Source of the DNA: Anaerostipes hominis (ex Lee et al. 2021)
GTDB taxonomy: Bacteria > Bacillota > Clostridia > Lachnospirales > Lachnospiraceae
Assembly (NCBI RefSeq): GCF_002270485.1
Contig: NZ_NQOG01000003.1
Span: forward strand, 124,001-188,000
Reading direction: 5' to 3'
DNA: 64,000 nt
Position numbers and translations under genes: made by a program. Positions 9,735-18,971 of the stretch are shown here, in pieces. The notes beneath the pieces are model-generated. The model saw only the letters and a list, made by a program, of their open reading frames with translations. It was not told the origin of the DNA and did not search any database. Numbering within the stretch: the stretch's first letter is position 1; every line of letters begins with the position of its first letter.

Positions 9735-9844
9735 GTTAAGTCCTCCGATTCTGTTTTTATTTACAATATAATTATATATTTTTGCAAACTTTACAAACAC
9801 CCCTTATCCTTCGCAAGTTTTTTGTAAATAACAGCAAAATCATC

Positions 9845-11062
9845 TTATTTAGAGGAATTCAGCATGTTTTCAATGAAGGTTGCGTACCCTTTTGTCGAAT
9901 CATCCACAAACACATGGGTTACCGCACCTATAATGTGGTTATTCTGAATGATAGGAGTCCCGCTCATTCCCTGAACGATACCATTCGTCAGCCTTAACAG
10001 TTTTGGATCTGTAATCTCAATCTCCATCCCTTTCAACACATCATGGTTGGATTGATCCACACTTTTGATCTCAATGTCATAGGTCTCTCTCCTGCCGCTG
10101 ATGCAGCTTATGATCTGCGCTTTACCTTTCTTCACTGATTGTTTATAGCCGATTCGGTAAGCCTTGTCTTTCTTATCCGACTGAGTCGTACCGTAAATAC
10201 CGTATTTGGTATTCTTGCGGATGGTTCCCAGAAGATTTGCCTCCTTGTAAAAAATGCTTCCGACTATTTCTCCAGGAGATCCAGATTTCCCCTTCTGAAT
10301 TGTGTCAATCTGCGGAGACAGCAGGTATCCGCCCTTGATGTCCATCAGCTTTCCGGTATCCATATCACAGATACCGTGTCCTAATCCTCCGAATTCGTTT
10401 CCGGCCACATAAGTCATAGTTCCAATGCCCTGTGTATTATCCCTGACCCAGGCGCCGATCTTGTACTGGCTGTCTGTGACAGACTGAACAGGCTTGACTT
10501 TAATCTTTGTTTTTTTATGGTTCCGGATCACTTCCAGGGTGACTTCCTTTCCGTTGCATTCGTTGATCTTTTTCATAAAATCAACCTTCGTTTCAACCTT
10601 TGAACCATTCACTGACAGAATATAGTCACCCTGATATAGTTTATTGGAGCTTGGGGAATGGTTTCCTCCGTCCACTCCGGTGATCATATCTGTTTCCAGC
10701 ACAAGGATCCCATTGGTCTCTACATAGATGCCGACAATCTTTCCGCTGGGCACCAGTGTTTTTTGTTTGACGACATTCACCTTAATGTCCTTTAAAGGTA
10801 TGGCGCCGAACAGCTTTGCTTTGATCTCATCCTGCCCCACCGAATCTTTGGTTAGCACGAACGGCCGGTTCAGTTTGATCTTCTGATCCTTGACAGTCCC
10901 GACGGCCGGCACGTCATACTTTAAACAGGCTTTTTCTCCCATGGTCAGCTCAATAGAATTGGGCAGTACATTTCTGCAGTATTTGAAATATACGGCACAG
11001 ATTCCTACGATGTTTATGACAAACAGAGCAATGAGAAGTTTGCGGTAGTAGTATTTTCTCAT
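9845..11062 (-). CDS. spoIVB: SpoIVB serine peptidase
   Basis: SpoIVB is made in the forespore, crosses to the intermembrane space and cleaves SpoIVFA to trigger pro-sigma-K processing. The 405-aa protein has an N-terminal membrane anchor (about 8-27), a PDZ domain around 105-190 (GDYILSVNGSKV), and an S55 peptidase domain. The catalytic His229 is in GGLGHGI, the catalytic Ser367 in GMSGTPI. The gene follows recN and precedes spo0A, the usual order. The RBS AGGAGG is close to the ATG. Confidence 0.95.
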   Translation of the reverse strand: MRKYYYRKLLIALFVINIVGICAVYFKYCRNVLPNSIELTMGEKACLKYDVPAVGTVKDQKIKLNRPFVLTKDSVGQDEIKAKLFGAIPLKDIKVNVVKQKTLVPSGKIVGIYVETNGILVLETDMITGVDGGNHSPSSNKLYQGDYILSVNGSKVETKVDFMKKINECNGKEVTLEVIRNHKKTKIKVKPVQSVTDSQYKIGAWVRDNTQGIGTMTYVAGNEFGGLGHGICDMDTGKLMDIKGGYLLSPQIDTIQKGKSGSPGEIVGSIFYKEANLLGTIRKNTKYGIYGTTQSDKKDKAYRIGYKQSVKKGKAQIISCISGRRETYDIEIKSVDQSNHDVLKGMEIEITDPKLLRLTNGIVQGMSGTPIIQNNHIIGAVTHVFVDDSTKGYATFIENMLNSSK

Positions 11063-11080
11063 GGTTTCCTCCTAAACAGA

Positions 11081-11100
11081 TTAAATCATAAATGATTTAA
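11081..11100. other. Interrupted palindrome upstream of spoIVB
   Basis: Nine-base arms TTAAATCAT and ATGATTTAA flank a 2-base centre, between the recN terminator and the spoIVB start. It could be an operator or overlap the forespore promoter. No clear sigma-G boxes were found. Confidence 0.3.
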
Positions 11101-11136
11101 AAAAGGACGTACGCTTTTATGCGATACATCCTTTTT
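11098..11136 (-). terminator. Terminator after recN
   Basis: On the minus strand the stem AAAGGA-GTA-CGC pairs with GCG-TAC-TCCTTT, with small bulges, and ends in TTTTTT. Confidence 0.7.
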
Positions 11137-11163
11137 ATTATGTCTGAAACCTAAGAAAAGCAC

Positions 11164-12846
11164 TCAGTATAATTTTGCGTCATTTGCTAAACTTTTCATT
11201 TCTTCTGAATTTTTTAAGACGGCCTCCGTAATATCGTCGCCGTTGATCATACGGCTTAATTCCCTGAGAGAATCCGCCTCTGTGAGCTTTTGTATGGTCG
11301 TTGTCGTCTTCTTTTTATCTGCACGTTTTTCAATATAGTAGTGTGAATCTGCCATGGCCGCAATCTGGGGAAGATGAGTGATCGCCAGTACCTGATGGTC
11401 TTTTGCGATGACAGCCATTTTCCTGGCAACCTTGTTGGCTGTCTCACCGCTGATTCCCGTGTCGATTTCGTCAAAAATCAACGTTCCTACACGGTCCACA
11501 TCCGCGAGGACAGATTTCACGGCAAGCATGATCCTGGAAAGTTCTCCGCCGGATGCCACATCCGCGATAGGCCTCACCGGAAGTCCCGGATTTGTGGAAA
11601 TCATGAAGGATACCTTATCGATCCCATCGGCATGAACTCCTTCGGCCCCCGATACCTGAATCTGAAAGCGGACAGAGAGAAAATTAAGCTCCGAGAGCGC
11701 CTTAAAAATCTGCTGTTCCAATATTTTTGCGGCTTTTTTCCGCTCTTTTGAAAGCTTTTGGGCCGCCTGATAAAATGCCTTTTCGGCTTTGGCTATGTTC
11801 TCCATGAGACATTCTTTTTCTTCCTCATAGTGTTCATAAGTTATAAGTTTCTCCTCAGCCTGCTGCCGGTAGTTTAAGACATCCTGAATGGTCCTTCCAT
11901 ACTTGTCTTTCAGTCCGTTAATGAGGTTTAATCTGTCTTCTGTCTTCGAGAACTCCTGAGGGTCATATTCCATTGACGATATATATTCTGAGACCTGCTG
12001 GTTAAACCCATTAATAATATCTTCTGCCTGAAGAAGCTGCTCGTAGGAATCTGTCAGCCCGGAATCCAGGTTCACGATCCCCTGAAGCTCTTTTAAGGCA
12101 CTTGAAAGCAGAGTTCCTACGGAAACCTCGGCTTCGTTTCCGGTACATTCATAAGCCTTTTTTACGCCCTCCATAATCTCCTGGCTGTGGATCATTTTTT
12201 GATAAGCTTCTTCCAGAAGTTCATCTTCATTTTTTACGAGATGTGCTTCCTCTATTTCCTGGATCTCGTGTTTTAAAAAGCTTATCTCCCGGAGTCTCTG
12301 GGCTTCATCTGTTTCAAAATCTCCTCTTCGGTTCAGAAGTTTCTGCAGTGCCTCAAATGTTCTCTTTGTGTCTTTCCTATATTGTTTCCCATTTTGGCTT
12401 AAAAAATGGTCTAAAATTGATTTGTGATTTTTTTCATTTAAAAGGGACTGGTGTTCCTGCTGCCCATGAAGGTTCATGAGCCTATCTGAAACCTCCTGAA
12501 GGGTCTTTAACGTCACCGTACAGTCATTGATGCGGTTTACATTCCGCTTCTCCGATATCACCCTCCTGACCAGGATCATGCCGTCCTCTGCGGGAAGGTC
12601 CCTTTGTTTCAAATCGTTTAAAATTTCTTCATCTTCCGTGTAAAATAAAAGTTCAATCAGTGCCTCATTGCTCCCCGGCCTGATCATATCCCTCGAAACC
12701 TTTTTCCCCAGGGCACTTTCAATAGAGCCGATAATGATCGACTTTCCCGCCCCCGTCTCACCGGTCAGTATGTTTAAGTGCTCGTCAAAATGGATCTCGA
12801 TCTCATCAATCAAAGCTAAATTTTTTACATGCAGACTCTGTAACAT
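11164..12846 (-). CDS. recN: DNA repair ATPase RecN
   Basis: RecN is an SMC-like ATPase that acts early at double-strand breaks. The 560-aa protein has Walker A GETGAGKSI at about 32-40, the RecN-type opening MLQSLHVKNLALIDEIEIHF, long coiled coils in the middle, the ABC signature SGGELSRIMLA, and Walker B TLIFDEIDTGISG followed by QVLAITHLPQIAA. Length is normal for the family. It lies between argR and spoIVB in the conserved cluster. Confidence 0.96.
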   Translation of the reverse strand: MLQSLHVKNLALIDEIEIHFDEHLNILTGETGAGKSIIIGSIESALGKKVSRDMIRPGSNEALIELLFYTEDEEILNDLKQRDLPAEDGMILVRRVISEKRNVNRINDCTVTLKTLQEVSDRLMNLHGQQEHQSLLNEKNHKSILDHFLSQNGKQYRKDTKRTFEALQKLLNRRGDFETDEAQRLREISFLKHEIQEIEEAHLVKNEDELLEEAYQKMIHSQEIMEGVKKAYECTGNEAEVSVGTLLSSALKELQGIVNLDSGLTDSYEQLLQAEDIINGFNQQVSEYISSMEYDPQEFSKTEDRLNLINGLKDKYGRTIQDVLNYRQQAEEKLITYEHYEEEKECLMENIAKAEKAFYQAAQKLSKERKKAAKILEQQIFKALSELNFLSVRFQIQVSGAEGVHADGIDKVSFMISTNPGLPVRPIADVASGGELSRIMLAVKSVLADVDRVGTLIFDEIDTGISGETANKVARKMAVIAKDHQVLAITHLPQIAAMADSHYYIEKRADKKKTTTTIQKLTEADSLRELSRMINGDDITEAVLKNSEEMKSLANDAKLY

Positions 12847-12853
12847 AATTCAC

Positions 12854-13318
12854 CTACTTATCACTTGTGCTCTCCATCATCAGACGGATCTCCCTGATGA
12901 CGTCATCGCCCTTTTCCTGCTCTCTTACGGCACAAAAAATCGTGTCGTCTCCGGCGATGGACCCCATGAGTCCGGGAAGATCCAGATCATCAAGCGCTGC
13001 GGCACAGGCCATTGCCATGCCTGAAGCCGTCTTGATGACCAGCAGATTGCCGGATGTCTCCATGGAAACAATAGCGTCATTTAAAATTCTCTGATAGGAC
13101 TTTGCCACTTCTTTTTCCCTGGCACTCAAAAGCCCGTATGCCTGCCTTCCGTCCGGCAGAGGAATCTTCGTAAGCTCCAGTTCCCTGATATCCCTGGAAA
13201 CCGTCGCCTGGGTCGTACTGAATCCCTGGCCATTCAGCAGGCTGGTCAGTTCTTCCTGTGTCTCGACCGGCTGCTTTGCGATCAGTTCGATGATCGCCTG
13301 CTGTCTCTTTTTTTTCAT
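12854..13318 (-). CDS. argR: Arginine repressor ArgR/AhrC
   Basis: The 154-aa product is the hexameric arginine-responsive repressor. The winged-helix part contains QEELTSLLNGQGFSTTQATV and SRDIRELELTKIP. The C-terminal oligomerisation and arginine-binding part has GMAMACAAALDDL and GSIAGDDTIFC (the GDDT stretch binds arginine). Start ATG overlaps the nadK stop by four bases (ATGA), so the two genes are translationally coupled. Confidence 0.95.
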   Translation of the reverse strand: MKKKRQQAIIELIAKQPVETQEELTSLLNGQGFSTTQATVSRDIRELELTKIPLPDGRQAYGLLSAREKEVAKSYQRILNDAIVSMETSGNLLVIKTASGMAMACAAALDDLDLPGLMGSIAGDDTIFCAVREQEKGDDVIREIRLMMESTSDK

Positions 13319-14163
13319 GCTTTCCCACCAACTTTCACCCGAAGCGTATGATAAAAACTATTTTCCTGCACCTTGACAACCTTAGCAACTTTCCGGGACT
13401 TATGAATCTTTATGATATCTCCCGGATTCAGGCGCTCCGCCACCTGGCCGTCGAAAGTTACAAGCGCTTCCTCAAGCTGAGTTTTTCTGACCTTCTGGAT
13501 ATGGATCTCAATGGTATCCCACTCGCCGAGGACAATGCTCTTTGCCTGGAGAGAATGGGGACAGACCGGTGTGATCAGAATGACATTTGCCTCCGGATTG
13601 ACAATCGGGCCTCCTGCCGAGAGATTATATCCCGTGGACCCGGTAGGGGTTGAGATGATGACTCCGTCTGCCGCATACACATCTAATAAATCTCCGTTGA
13701 CAATGATCTTAAATGAAATGATCCGTGAAAAACCGCTTCTCGTAATGACGATGTCGTTGAGGGCAGACAGCCGATAGCATGAGATGTCCCGGTGGTAAAT
13801 ACATCCCTCCAGCATCATCCTCTCCTCGATATGAAAATGGTCATTGAGCAGATCATCGATCCCCTCCGACAGATGAGACATTTCAATCTCCGTTAAAAAT
13901 CCCAGGGTGCCCAGATTCACTCCCACCACCGGGAGGTCATGAGGTGCTATGAGGCGGGATGCATGCAGCATCGTCCCGTCTCCGCCGAGTACAATGACAC
14001 ATTCCACTTCCCCGGGAATATTGGAATAGGACTGGGTATCTTCCGTAAAATCTTTTCTCAAAAAAGCGGCTCCGCCTTTTGACTCAATGTACTCCCTTAT
14101 CTTGTTGGATATGGAAAATCCCGGGTCTTTCACTTCATTGGTCATAATCAAAAAATTCTTCAT
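13315..14163 (-). CDS. nadK: NAD kinase
   Basis: NadK phosphorylates NAD to NADP. The 282-aa product has the GGDGT motif (VIVLGGDGTMLHASR) and the second nucleotide motif TPTGSTGYNLSAGGPI. The chosen ATG (MKNFLIMT) has an AGAAGGAAG purine-rich RBS; a longer version of 13 extra residues is possible but has no RBS. It lies 16 bases downstream of tlyA. Confidence 0.95.
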   Translation of the reverse strand: MKNFLIMTNEVKDPGFSISNKIREYIESKGGAAFLRKDFTEDTQSYSNIPGEVECVIVLGGDGTMLHASRLIAPHDLPVVGVNLGTLGFLTEIEMSHLSEGIDDLLNDHFHIEERMMLEGCIYHRDISCYRLSALNDIVITRSGFSRIISFKIIVNGDLLDVYAADGVIISTPTGSTGYNLSAGGPIVNPEANVILITPVCPHSLQAKSIVLGEWDTIEIHIQKVRKTQLEEALVTFDGQVAERLNPGDIIKIHKSRKVAKVVKVQENSFYHTLRVKVGGKA

Positions 14164-14179
14164 CGTCTTCCTTCTTCTG

Positions 14180-14995
14180 CTATTTTGCCCTCTCCAGATC
14201 ACCGTGAGATGCCGCTACCACTTTCGGTATCTCGTCTCTCAGGTTGTTCTCGTGCTGCTTTTCTTCGGTCTTCTTCATATGAAGAAGATATTCGATGTTT
14301 CCCTCCGGACCTTTGATCGGAGAGTAATCAAGATGTAACAGTTCAAATCCATTGCTGCTGGCAAAATCCGTGATTTTTTCTATGACTTCCTCGTGGACGG
14401 CCGGATCTCTCACAACGCCTTTTTTCCCGACTTTTTCTCTGCCTGCTTCAAACTGTGGTTTGATCAGAGCGGTTACTTCCCCTCCGTTTTCCAAAATTCC
14501 ATAGACGGCGGGAAGAATTTTGGTCAGGGAGATAAAGGACACGTCGATGGAGACAAAACCCGCTGGCTCCTCTATGTCTTCCGGTGTCACATAGCGCATG
14601 TTTGTTCTCTCCATGCACACGACCCTCTCGTCATTTCTCAGGCCCCAGTCCAGCTGTCCATGCCCCACGTCTACGGAATATACCTTTTTGGCACCGTTTA
14701 AGAGCATGCAGTGAGTAAAACCTCCAGTAGACGCTCCAACATCCATGCATACCCTGTCCGTAAGCTGAATATCGAACTGTTTCATTGCCTTTTCGAGCTT
14801 CAGTCCTCCTCGGCTGACATACTTTAAGGTCTTTCCTTTTATTTCGATGGGAAGTTCTTCTTTGACCATAGTGCCGGCCTTGTCTTCCCTCTGTCCGTCT
14901 ACAAAAACTACACCCGACATGATGATCGCCTTTGCTTTTTCCCTGGATGCCGCCAGCCCCTTTTTCACCAGCAGAACATCTAATCGTTCTTTCAT
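14180..14995 (-). CDS. tlyA: TlyA family rRNA 2'-O-methyltransferase
   Basis: TlyA proteins methylate ribose 2'-O positions of 16S (and sometimes 23S) rRNA. The N-terminal S4 RNA-binding domain covers about residues 1-65 (ERLDVLLVKKGLAASREKAK). It is followed by a FtsJ-type Rossmann domain with DVGASTGGFTHCMLL as SAM-binding loop and VDVSFISLTKILP. The 271-aa length is normal. It overlaps the dxs stop by four bases. Confidence 0.92.
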   Translation of the reverse strand: MKERLDVLLVKKGLAASREKAKAIIMSGVVFVDGQREDKAGTMVKEELPIEIKGKTLKYVSRGGLKLEKAMKQFDIQLTDRVCMDVGASTGGFTHCMLLNGAKKVYSVDVGHGQLDWGLRNDERVVCMERTNMRYVTPEDIEEPAGFVSIDVSFISLTKILPAVYGILENGGEVTALIKPQFEAGREKVGKKGVVRDPAVHEEVIEKITDFASSNGFELLHLDYSPIKGPEGNIEYLLHMKKTEEKQHENNLRDEIPKVVAASHGDLERAK

Positions 14996-16875
14996 GCTTT
15001 ATCTCCAATCCAACCTTTGATTTTTTCTGTCATCGTATCACTGTCGATGCCAAGCATTTTCCTGAGCTGAGTTACAGAACCATGCTCCACAAATCGGTCG
15101 TCAATTCCGATATTCCGGACCCTGCCCTTGTAATCATGATTTGCCAGAATCTGTGTTACCTGCTGTCCGAATCCGCCGTTTAACACGCCCTCTTCCATTG
15201 TAACGATCAGGCGGTGTTCCTTTATGAGAGAACAGATCAGTTCTTCATCCAGAGGCTTCACAAACCTTGGATTCACGAGTGTCGGCTTATATCCTTCTTT
15301 TACGAGTTTTTCATAGACAATTGCTCCTTCTTCCATCAGATTGCCCAGCGGGAGTAGCGCGATCTCACTGCCTTGTCTGAGAATACTTCCCTTTCCCCTC
15401 ATGATCGGCGTAAATTCCTCTTCAAACAGTGTGGAAGCAGTTCCTCTCGCGTATTTTACCGCCATGGGACCTTCTCCCTTTGTAAGGGCATAGGTCACCA
15501 TTTCTTTTAACTCTCTGCCGTTGACCGGTGCCATAACGGTGACATTCGGGATCGACGACAGATAGGAGACATCAAAAATACCCTGATGTGTCTCTCCGTC
15601 GGCTCCTACGAGCCCGGAACGGTCTACTCCGATCAGCATCGTCAGTCTTCCGATCGCCGCATCATGAAGAATCTGGTCATAAGCTCTCTGAAGAAATGTG
15701 GAATAAACAGCTGCTGCCGGTTTCAGACCTCTGGCCGCCATTCCCGCACAGAACGCAATGGCATGCTGTTCTGCGATACCCACGTCAAAGAACCGTTCCG
15801 GAAACTGTTCCTTGAATCGTTCAAGCCCGGTTCCCTCCGGCATCGCAGCCGTGACAGCCGTGATTGTTTCATCCTTTTTTGCAAGTTCCGTCACAGTATC
15901 TGCAAAAATATCCGTGTAGGAAGGCCCTCCGGAAGACTGTGCGGACAGATTCTTTCCGGTACGCACAGAGAAAGGCCCGACTCCGTGAAATCTGGCCGGT
16001 TCCTTTTCCGCAAAGCGGTAGCCCTTTCCCTTCTTTGTGACAACATGAATAATAATCGGCTCATCCAGCTGTTTTGCCCTCTCAAAGGTATCGATCAGGA
16101 GAGGTGTATTATGTCCGTCGATAGGGCCGATATAAGTGATCCCCATATCCTCAAACATCATCCCCGGAACGAACAGCTGCTTAATGGAGTCTTTGGAACG
16201 TTTCAGACCTTTGGCAATCGGCTCTCCGACTACCGGGATCTGCATCAATGATTTTTCTACGTTTCCCTTAAAATCTACATATTCTTTTTTGGACCGCACT
16301 TTATTCAGGTAGCCGGACATACCGCCTACATTTTCGGAGATAGACATCTTGTTGTCATTAAGGATGACGATTAATTTTCTCTTTTCTTCCCGAAGCCTTG
16401 CCATGTTGTTCAGCGCTTCATAGGCCATGCCTCCCGAAAGCGCTCCGTCGCCAAGCACTGCCACGATTGTTTCATCTGTGCCTTTTAAATCCCTGGCCTG
16501 CGCCAGTCCCAGGGCAACGCCGATGGAGGTTGAACTGTGTCCGCTGTGGAACGCATCGCAGTCACTTTCTGTGGGTTTTGGAAAGCCGCTCATGCCGTGG
16601 AACTGCCTCAGCGAAGCAAAGCCGTCTTTTCTGCCCGTCAGGATCTTGTGGATATACGACTGATGCCCTACATCAAATACCAGCTGATCTTTCGGAAAAT
16701 CCAGAACCGTGTGAAGTGCCATTGTAAGCTCCACTGCCCCCAGATTAGAAGCCAGATGGCCTCCTGTTCTGCTGACATTCATCAGCAGGAATTTCCGGAT
16801 CTCTTTGGCTAAAATCCGGTAATCTTTTCTGTCTATTTTTTTAATATCATTGGGATGATTGATCTGTTCTAACAT
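14992..16875 (-). CDS. dxs: 1-deoxy-D-xylulose-5-phosphate synthase
   Basis: Dxs condenses pyruvate and glyceraldehyde-3-phosphate in the first step of the MEP isoprenoid pathway, using thiamine diphosphate. The 627-aa product has HSGHSSTSIGVALGLA, the ThDP motif GDGALSGGMAYEALNN followed by ILNDNKMSIS, the pyrimidine-domain stretch FDVGIAEQHAIAFCAGMA and DRSGLVGADGETHQG. Its neighbour ispA supplies the next prenyl steps. Confidence 0.96.
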   Translation of the reverse strand: MLEQINHPNDIKKIDRKDYRILAKEIRKFLLMNVSRTGGHLASNLGAVELTMALHTVLDFPKDQLVFDVGHQSYIHKILTGRKDGFASLRQFHGMSGFPKPTESDCDAFHSGHSSTSIGVALGLAQARDLKGTDETIVAVLGDGALSGGMAYEALNNMARLREEKRKLIVILNDNKMSISENVGGMSGYLNKVRSKKEYVDFKGNVEKSLMQIPVVGEPIAKGLKRSKDSIKQLFVPGMMFEDMGITYIGPIDGHNTPLLIDTFERAKQLDEPIIIHVVTKKGKGYRFAEKEPARFHGVGPFSVRTGKNLSAQSSGGPSYTDIFADTVTELAKKDETITAVTAAMPEGTGLERFKEQFPERFFDVGIAEQHAIAFCAGMAARGLKPAAAVYSTFLQRAYDQILHDAAIGRLTMLIGVDRSGLVGADGETHQGIFDVSYLSSIPNVTVMAPVNGRELKEMVTYALTKGEGPMAVKYARGTASTLFEEEFTPIMRGKGSILRQGSEIALLPLGNLMEEGAIVYEKLVKEGYKPTLVNPRFVKPLDEELICSLIKEHRLIVTMEEGVLNGGFGQQVTQILANHDYKGRVRNIGIDDRFVEHGSVTQLRKMLGIDSDTMTEKIKGWIGDKA

Positions 16876-16918
16876 GTCTACTCCTTTGGCAGTCCTTTTT
16901 ATACATACTTCTTGAAAT

Positions 16919-17812
16919 CTAGTAGGTTCTGTGAATCAAGTATTCTGCCAGACCTGTGAGATAACCGTCAGATGTATCATAGGTTCTCAGAATCTCCACT
17001 GCCTCCAGCGAGATCCTCTCTACATCCTTCCCGGCCTGTTCCAATCCTTTGATCGAGACATATGTGGTCTTCTGATTTTTCTCATCGCTTCCCACCGGTT
17101 TGCCGATGACTTCCTGCTGTCCTGTGATATCAAGGATGTCATCCTGGATCTGAAAGGCAAGACCGATCTTCCGTCCGCATTGTTCCATGGCTTTTACATC
17201 TTCCTGTGATGCACCGGCAAGCACCGCCCCGATCATCATGCACGCTTCAATCAAGGCAGACGTTTTGTTGTGGTGAATAAACATGATCTGCTCCATCGTA
17301 AGCGCAGTACCCTCCAGTTCCACGTCTGCCACCTGTCCTCCGATCATGCCGTAGATACCCGGTTTCCGGGCAAGAATCCGGATGGCCTCTGCCACTTTTG
17401 GAAGGTCTGCATCCTCTAAAACAAACGCAGCCGAAACAGTCTCAAATGCATAGTTGAGCAGGGCATCTCCCGCAAGGATCGCCATATCCTCTCCGTAGAC
17501 GATATGACAGGTTTTCTGTCCCCTTCTGTAGTCGTCGTTATCCAGAGCAGGAAGATCGTCATGGATCAGGGAATAGGTATGGATCATCTCAATCGCAGCC
17601 ATAAAGGGTTCAATAACTTTTCCCTTTCCCCCGAACATCTTGAAGGTTTCTTCCATCAGCATTGGTCTCAGCCGTTTCCCTCCGGCTTTCACCGTTGTGT
17701 TCATCGCCTTGAGCACTGTTTTCTGAAAGCCTTCCGGTTTCGGAAGATAATAATCCAGTATTCCTTCAATATGACTTATACGCTTTTTAAGCTCCTGATC
17801 AAACTCATTCAT
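16919..17812 (-). CDS. ispA: Polyprenyl (farnesyl) diphosphate synthase
   Basis: The 297-aa enzyme makes C15 prenyl diphosphate from IPP and DMAPP. The first Asp-rich motif is LIHDDLPALDNDD, the second is QIQDDILDITG. GGKRLRPML near the N-terminus binds substrate. The gene overlaps the xseB stop by eight bases and precedes dxs by 43 bases. Confidence 0.95.
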   Translation of the reverse strand: MNEFDQELKKRISHIEGILDYYLPKPEGFQKTVLKAMNTTVKAGGKRLRPMLMEETFKMFGGKGKVIEPFMAAIEMIHTYSLIHDDLPALDNDDYRRGQKTCHIVYGEDMAILAGDALLNYAFETVSAAFVLEDADLPKVAEAIRILARKPGIYGMIGGQVADVELEGTALTMEQIMFIHHNKTSALIEACMMIGAVLAGASQEDVKAMEQCGRKIGLAFQIQDDILDITGQQEVIGKPVGSDEKNQKTTYVSIKGLEQAGKDVERISLEAVEILRTYDTSDGYLTGLAEYLIHRTY

Positions 17813-18020
17813 TGTTCTCTCCGTTTTGTTCTAAAATAATCAGCTCTTTTTCCACCTGGTCCAGAGAATCCTTACATTCTTTTAAAGTCGAAACCCCTTT
17901 TGTATAAAGTTCTACCGCGTCGGCAAGCTTTACGTCCTCCTGCTCTAAATTCTTTAATATATCGTCTAACTGGCTGAATCCTTCATCAATATTAAACTTC
18001 TTTTTTTCCATAAGTGACAA
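17805..18020 (-). CDS. xseB: Exodeoxyribonuclease VII small subunit
   Basis: The 71-aa product carries the XseB pattern NIDEGFSQLDDILKNLEQED followed by LADAVELYTKGVSTLKECKDSL. It partners XseA in the single-strand nuclease ExoVII. In Firmicutes the gene normally abuts xseA. Here it is about 950 bases away, with the CRISPR array and repeats in between, so it probably needs a separate promoter or read-through. Confidence 0.93.
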   Translation of the reverse strand: MSLMEKKKFNIDEGFSQLDDILKNLEQEDVKLADAVELYTKGVSTLKECKDSLDQVEKELIILEQNGENNE

Positions 18021-18084
18021 CCTGATTTCCTTTCCAAAAATATCTTCTTAATTATATCATATTTGATTTGAATTGAAACCCATG

Positions 18085-18147
18085 AGTTTTTCTTCACTAT
18101 CTTCAGTCAGCTTTTGAAATGCTTTCTTCCGATAGTGAAGAAAAACT
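18085..18147. repeat. 17-bp perfect inverted repeat
   Basis: Arms AGTTTTTCTTCACTATC (18085-18101) and GATAGTGAAGAAAAACT (18131-18147) are perfect complements with a 29-base loop. The hairpin stands upstream of xseB and downstream of the CRISPR array in the array's reading direction. It may end or stabilise array RNA, or mark the edge of the inserted segment. Confidence 0.55.
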
Positions 18148-18181
18148 ATTGCACAATGGCGCCTCCTGTTTGAAGCATTCC

Positions 18182-18260
18182 TTATCCAGTAGATATTACG
18201 TCCGACATCTTCATGACTGGAGTGAGGTATTCTACGTACTGAATGGGAATCATTCGGAAT
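18182..18260. repeat. Dispersed ~79-bp element, copy A
   Basis: Aligned without gaps to 63060-63138, 60 of 79 bases match. The best-kept blocks are TATTACGTCC and GGAGTGAGG. It does not encode a protein that I can recognise. It lies in the insertion that separates xseB from xseA. Confidence 0.55.
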
Positions 18261-18379
18261 CTGTCCTGTTGATCAGGGAACAAAAGAAAAGACAGGATAA
18301 ATCTCCCCGTCTTCTCATCTTATATATTTTAATAAAAATTTACTGCTTTCCTGTTTCATAATACAATCTGTAAGACAGA

Positions 18380-18671
18380 AAAACTTTACAACTCTTGTTA
18401 CTGTTTATCATTACAATTGGAAATAATACAGCGTATAGAATTTCATTTCAATACAACTCTTGTTACTGTTTATCTGGAGCCTTGATCTTATCGCCAGTGA
18501 AGCCAAATCATTTCAATACAACTCTTGTTACTGTTTATCGTATTTTGGGGAGTTTTTATGCGTCAGCTATCTCAGCATTTCAATACAACTCTTGTTACTG
18601 TTTATCCGCCTCTGTGTCTCCCATAAGCTGTGCAATTTTCTATTTCAATACAACTCTTGTTACTGTTTATC
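18380..18671 (-). CRISPR. Orphan CRISPR array, 5 repeats and 4 spacers
   Basis: Four perfect 30-bp repeats (plus strand ATTTCAATAC...CTGTTTATC) start at 18445, 18510, 18577 and 18642. A fifth at 18380 has five changes at its outer end. Spacers are 35, 35, 37 and 35 bp. Read on the minus strand the repeat ends in ATTGAAAT, like the 5' handle of type I-B/III crRNAs. The degenerate repeat then sits at the trailer end, and the leader is beyond 18671. Both facts give the same orientation. No cas gene is in the window. Confidence 0.93.
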
Positions 18672-18699
18672 TAACGTTTTTATGCCGTTTCTTGTTTTT

Positions 18700-18728
18700 A
18701 TTATAGTCAGTTTTCCTGATGAAATCAA
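18700..18728 (-). promoter_or_regulatory. Promoter in the CRISPR leader
   Basis: On the minus strand TTGATT and TATAAT are 17 bases apart, and the -10 box ends 29 bases before the first repeat. The intervening sequence is A-rich, as leaders often are. Confidence 0.7.
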
Positions 18729-18891
18729 CGTTTCTTTGATTTTTTCCCAACCGATTGTATAAATTGCTAAATCACCTTTAAAATCTCCTTCTGACTCCCA
18801 TTTTAAGCGGTTCTTTGACGTTTTTTGAGTTCTTGAGGTTGGGAAAACTAAGCATTTGTGAAAGACAAAGTGGGCAAGCCCTACGGGCAGG

Positions 18892-18927
18892 ATGCACAGC
18901 TTCGCGCGCGGAACAAAAGCTGTGCAT
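18892..18927. repeat. 11-bp hairpin in the xseA-CRISPR gap
   Basis: ATGCACAGCTT and AAGCTGTGCAT pair perfectly around a GC-rich 14-base loop. No T-tract follows on either strand, so it is not a standard terminator. The rest of 18730-18970 holds nothing else that I can name. Confidence 0.5.
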
Positions 18928-18971
18928 AGAAAAAATTGGTTCACGAGGTGTGTAAAGCACACTTTTGTTCT

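Noticed and set aside
18892-18927. Terminator after xseA
   Set aside because: The hairpin is strong but no T-tract follows on the minus strand.
18660-18962. Minus-strand reading frame of 100 codons across the CRISPR leader
   Set aside because: It has no RBS or recognisable domain and runs through the leader promoter and a hairpin; non-coding leader is a better explanation.
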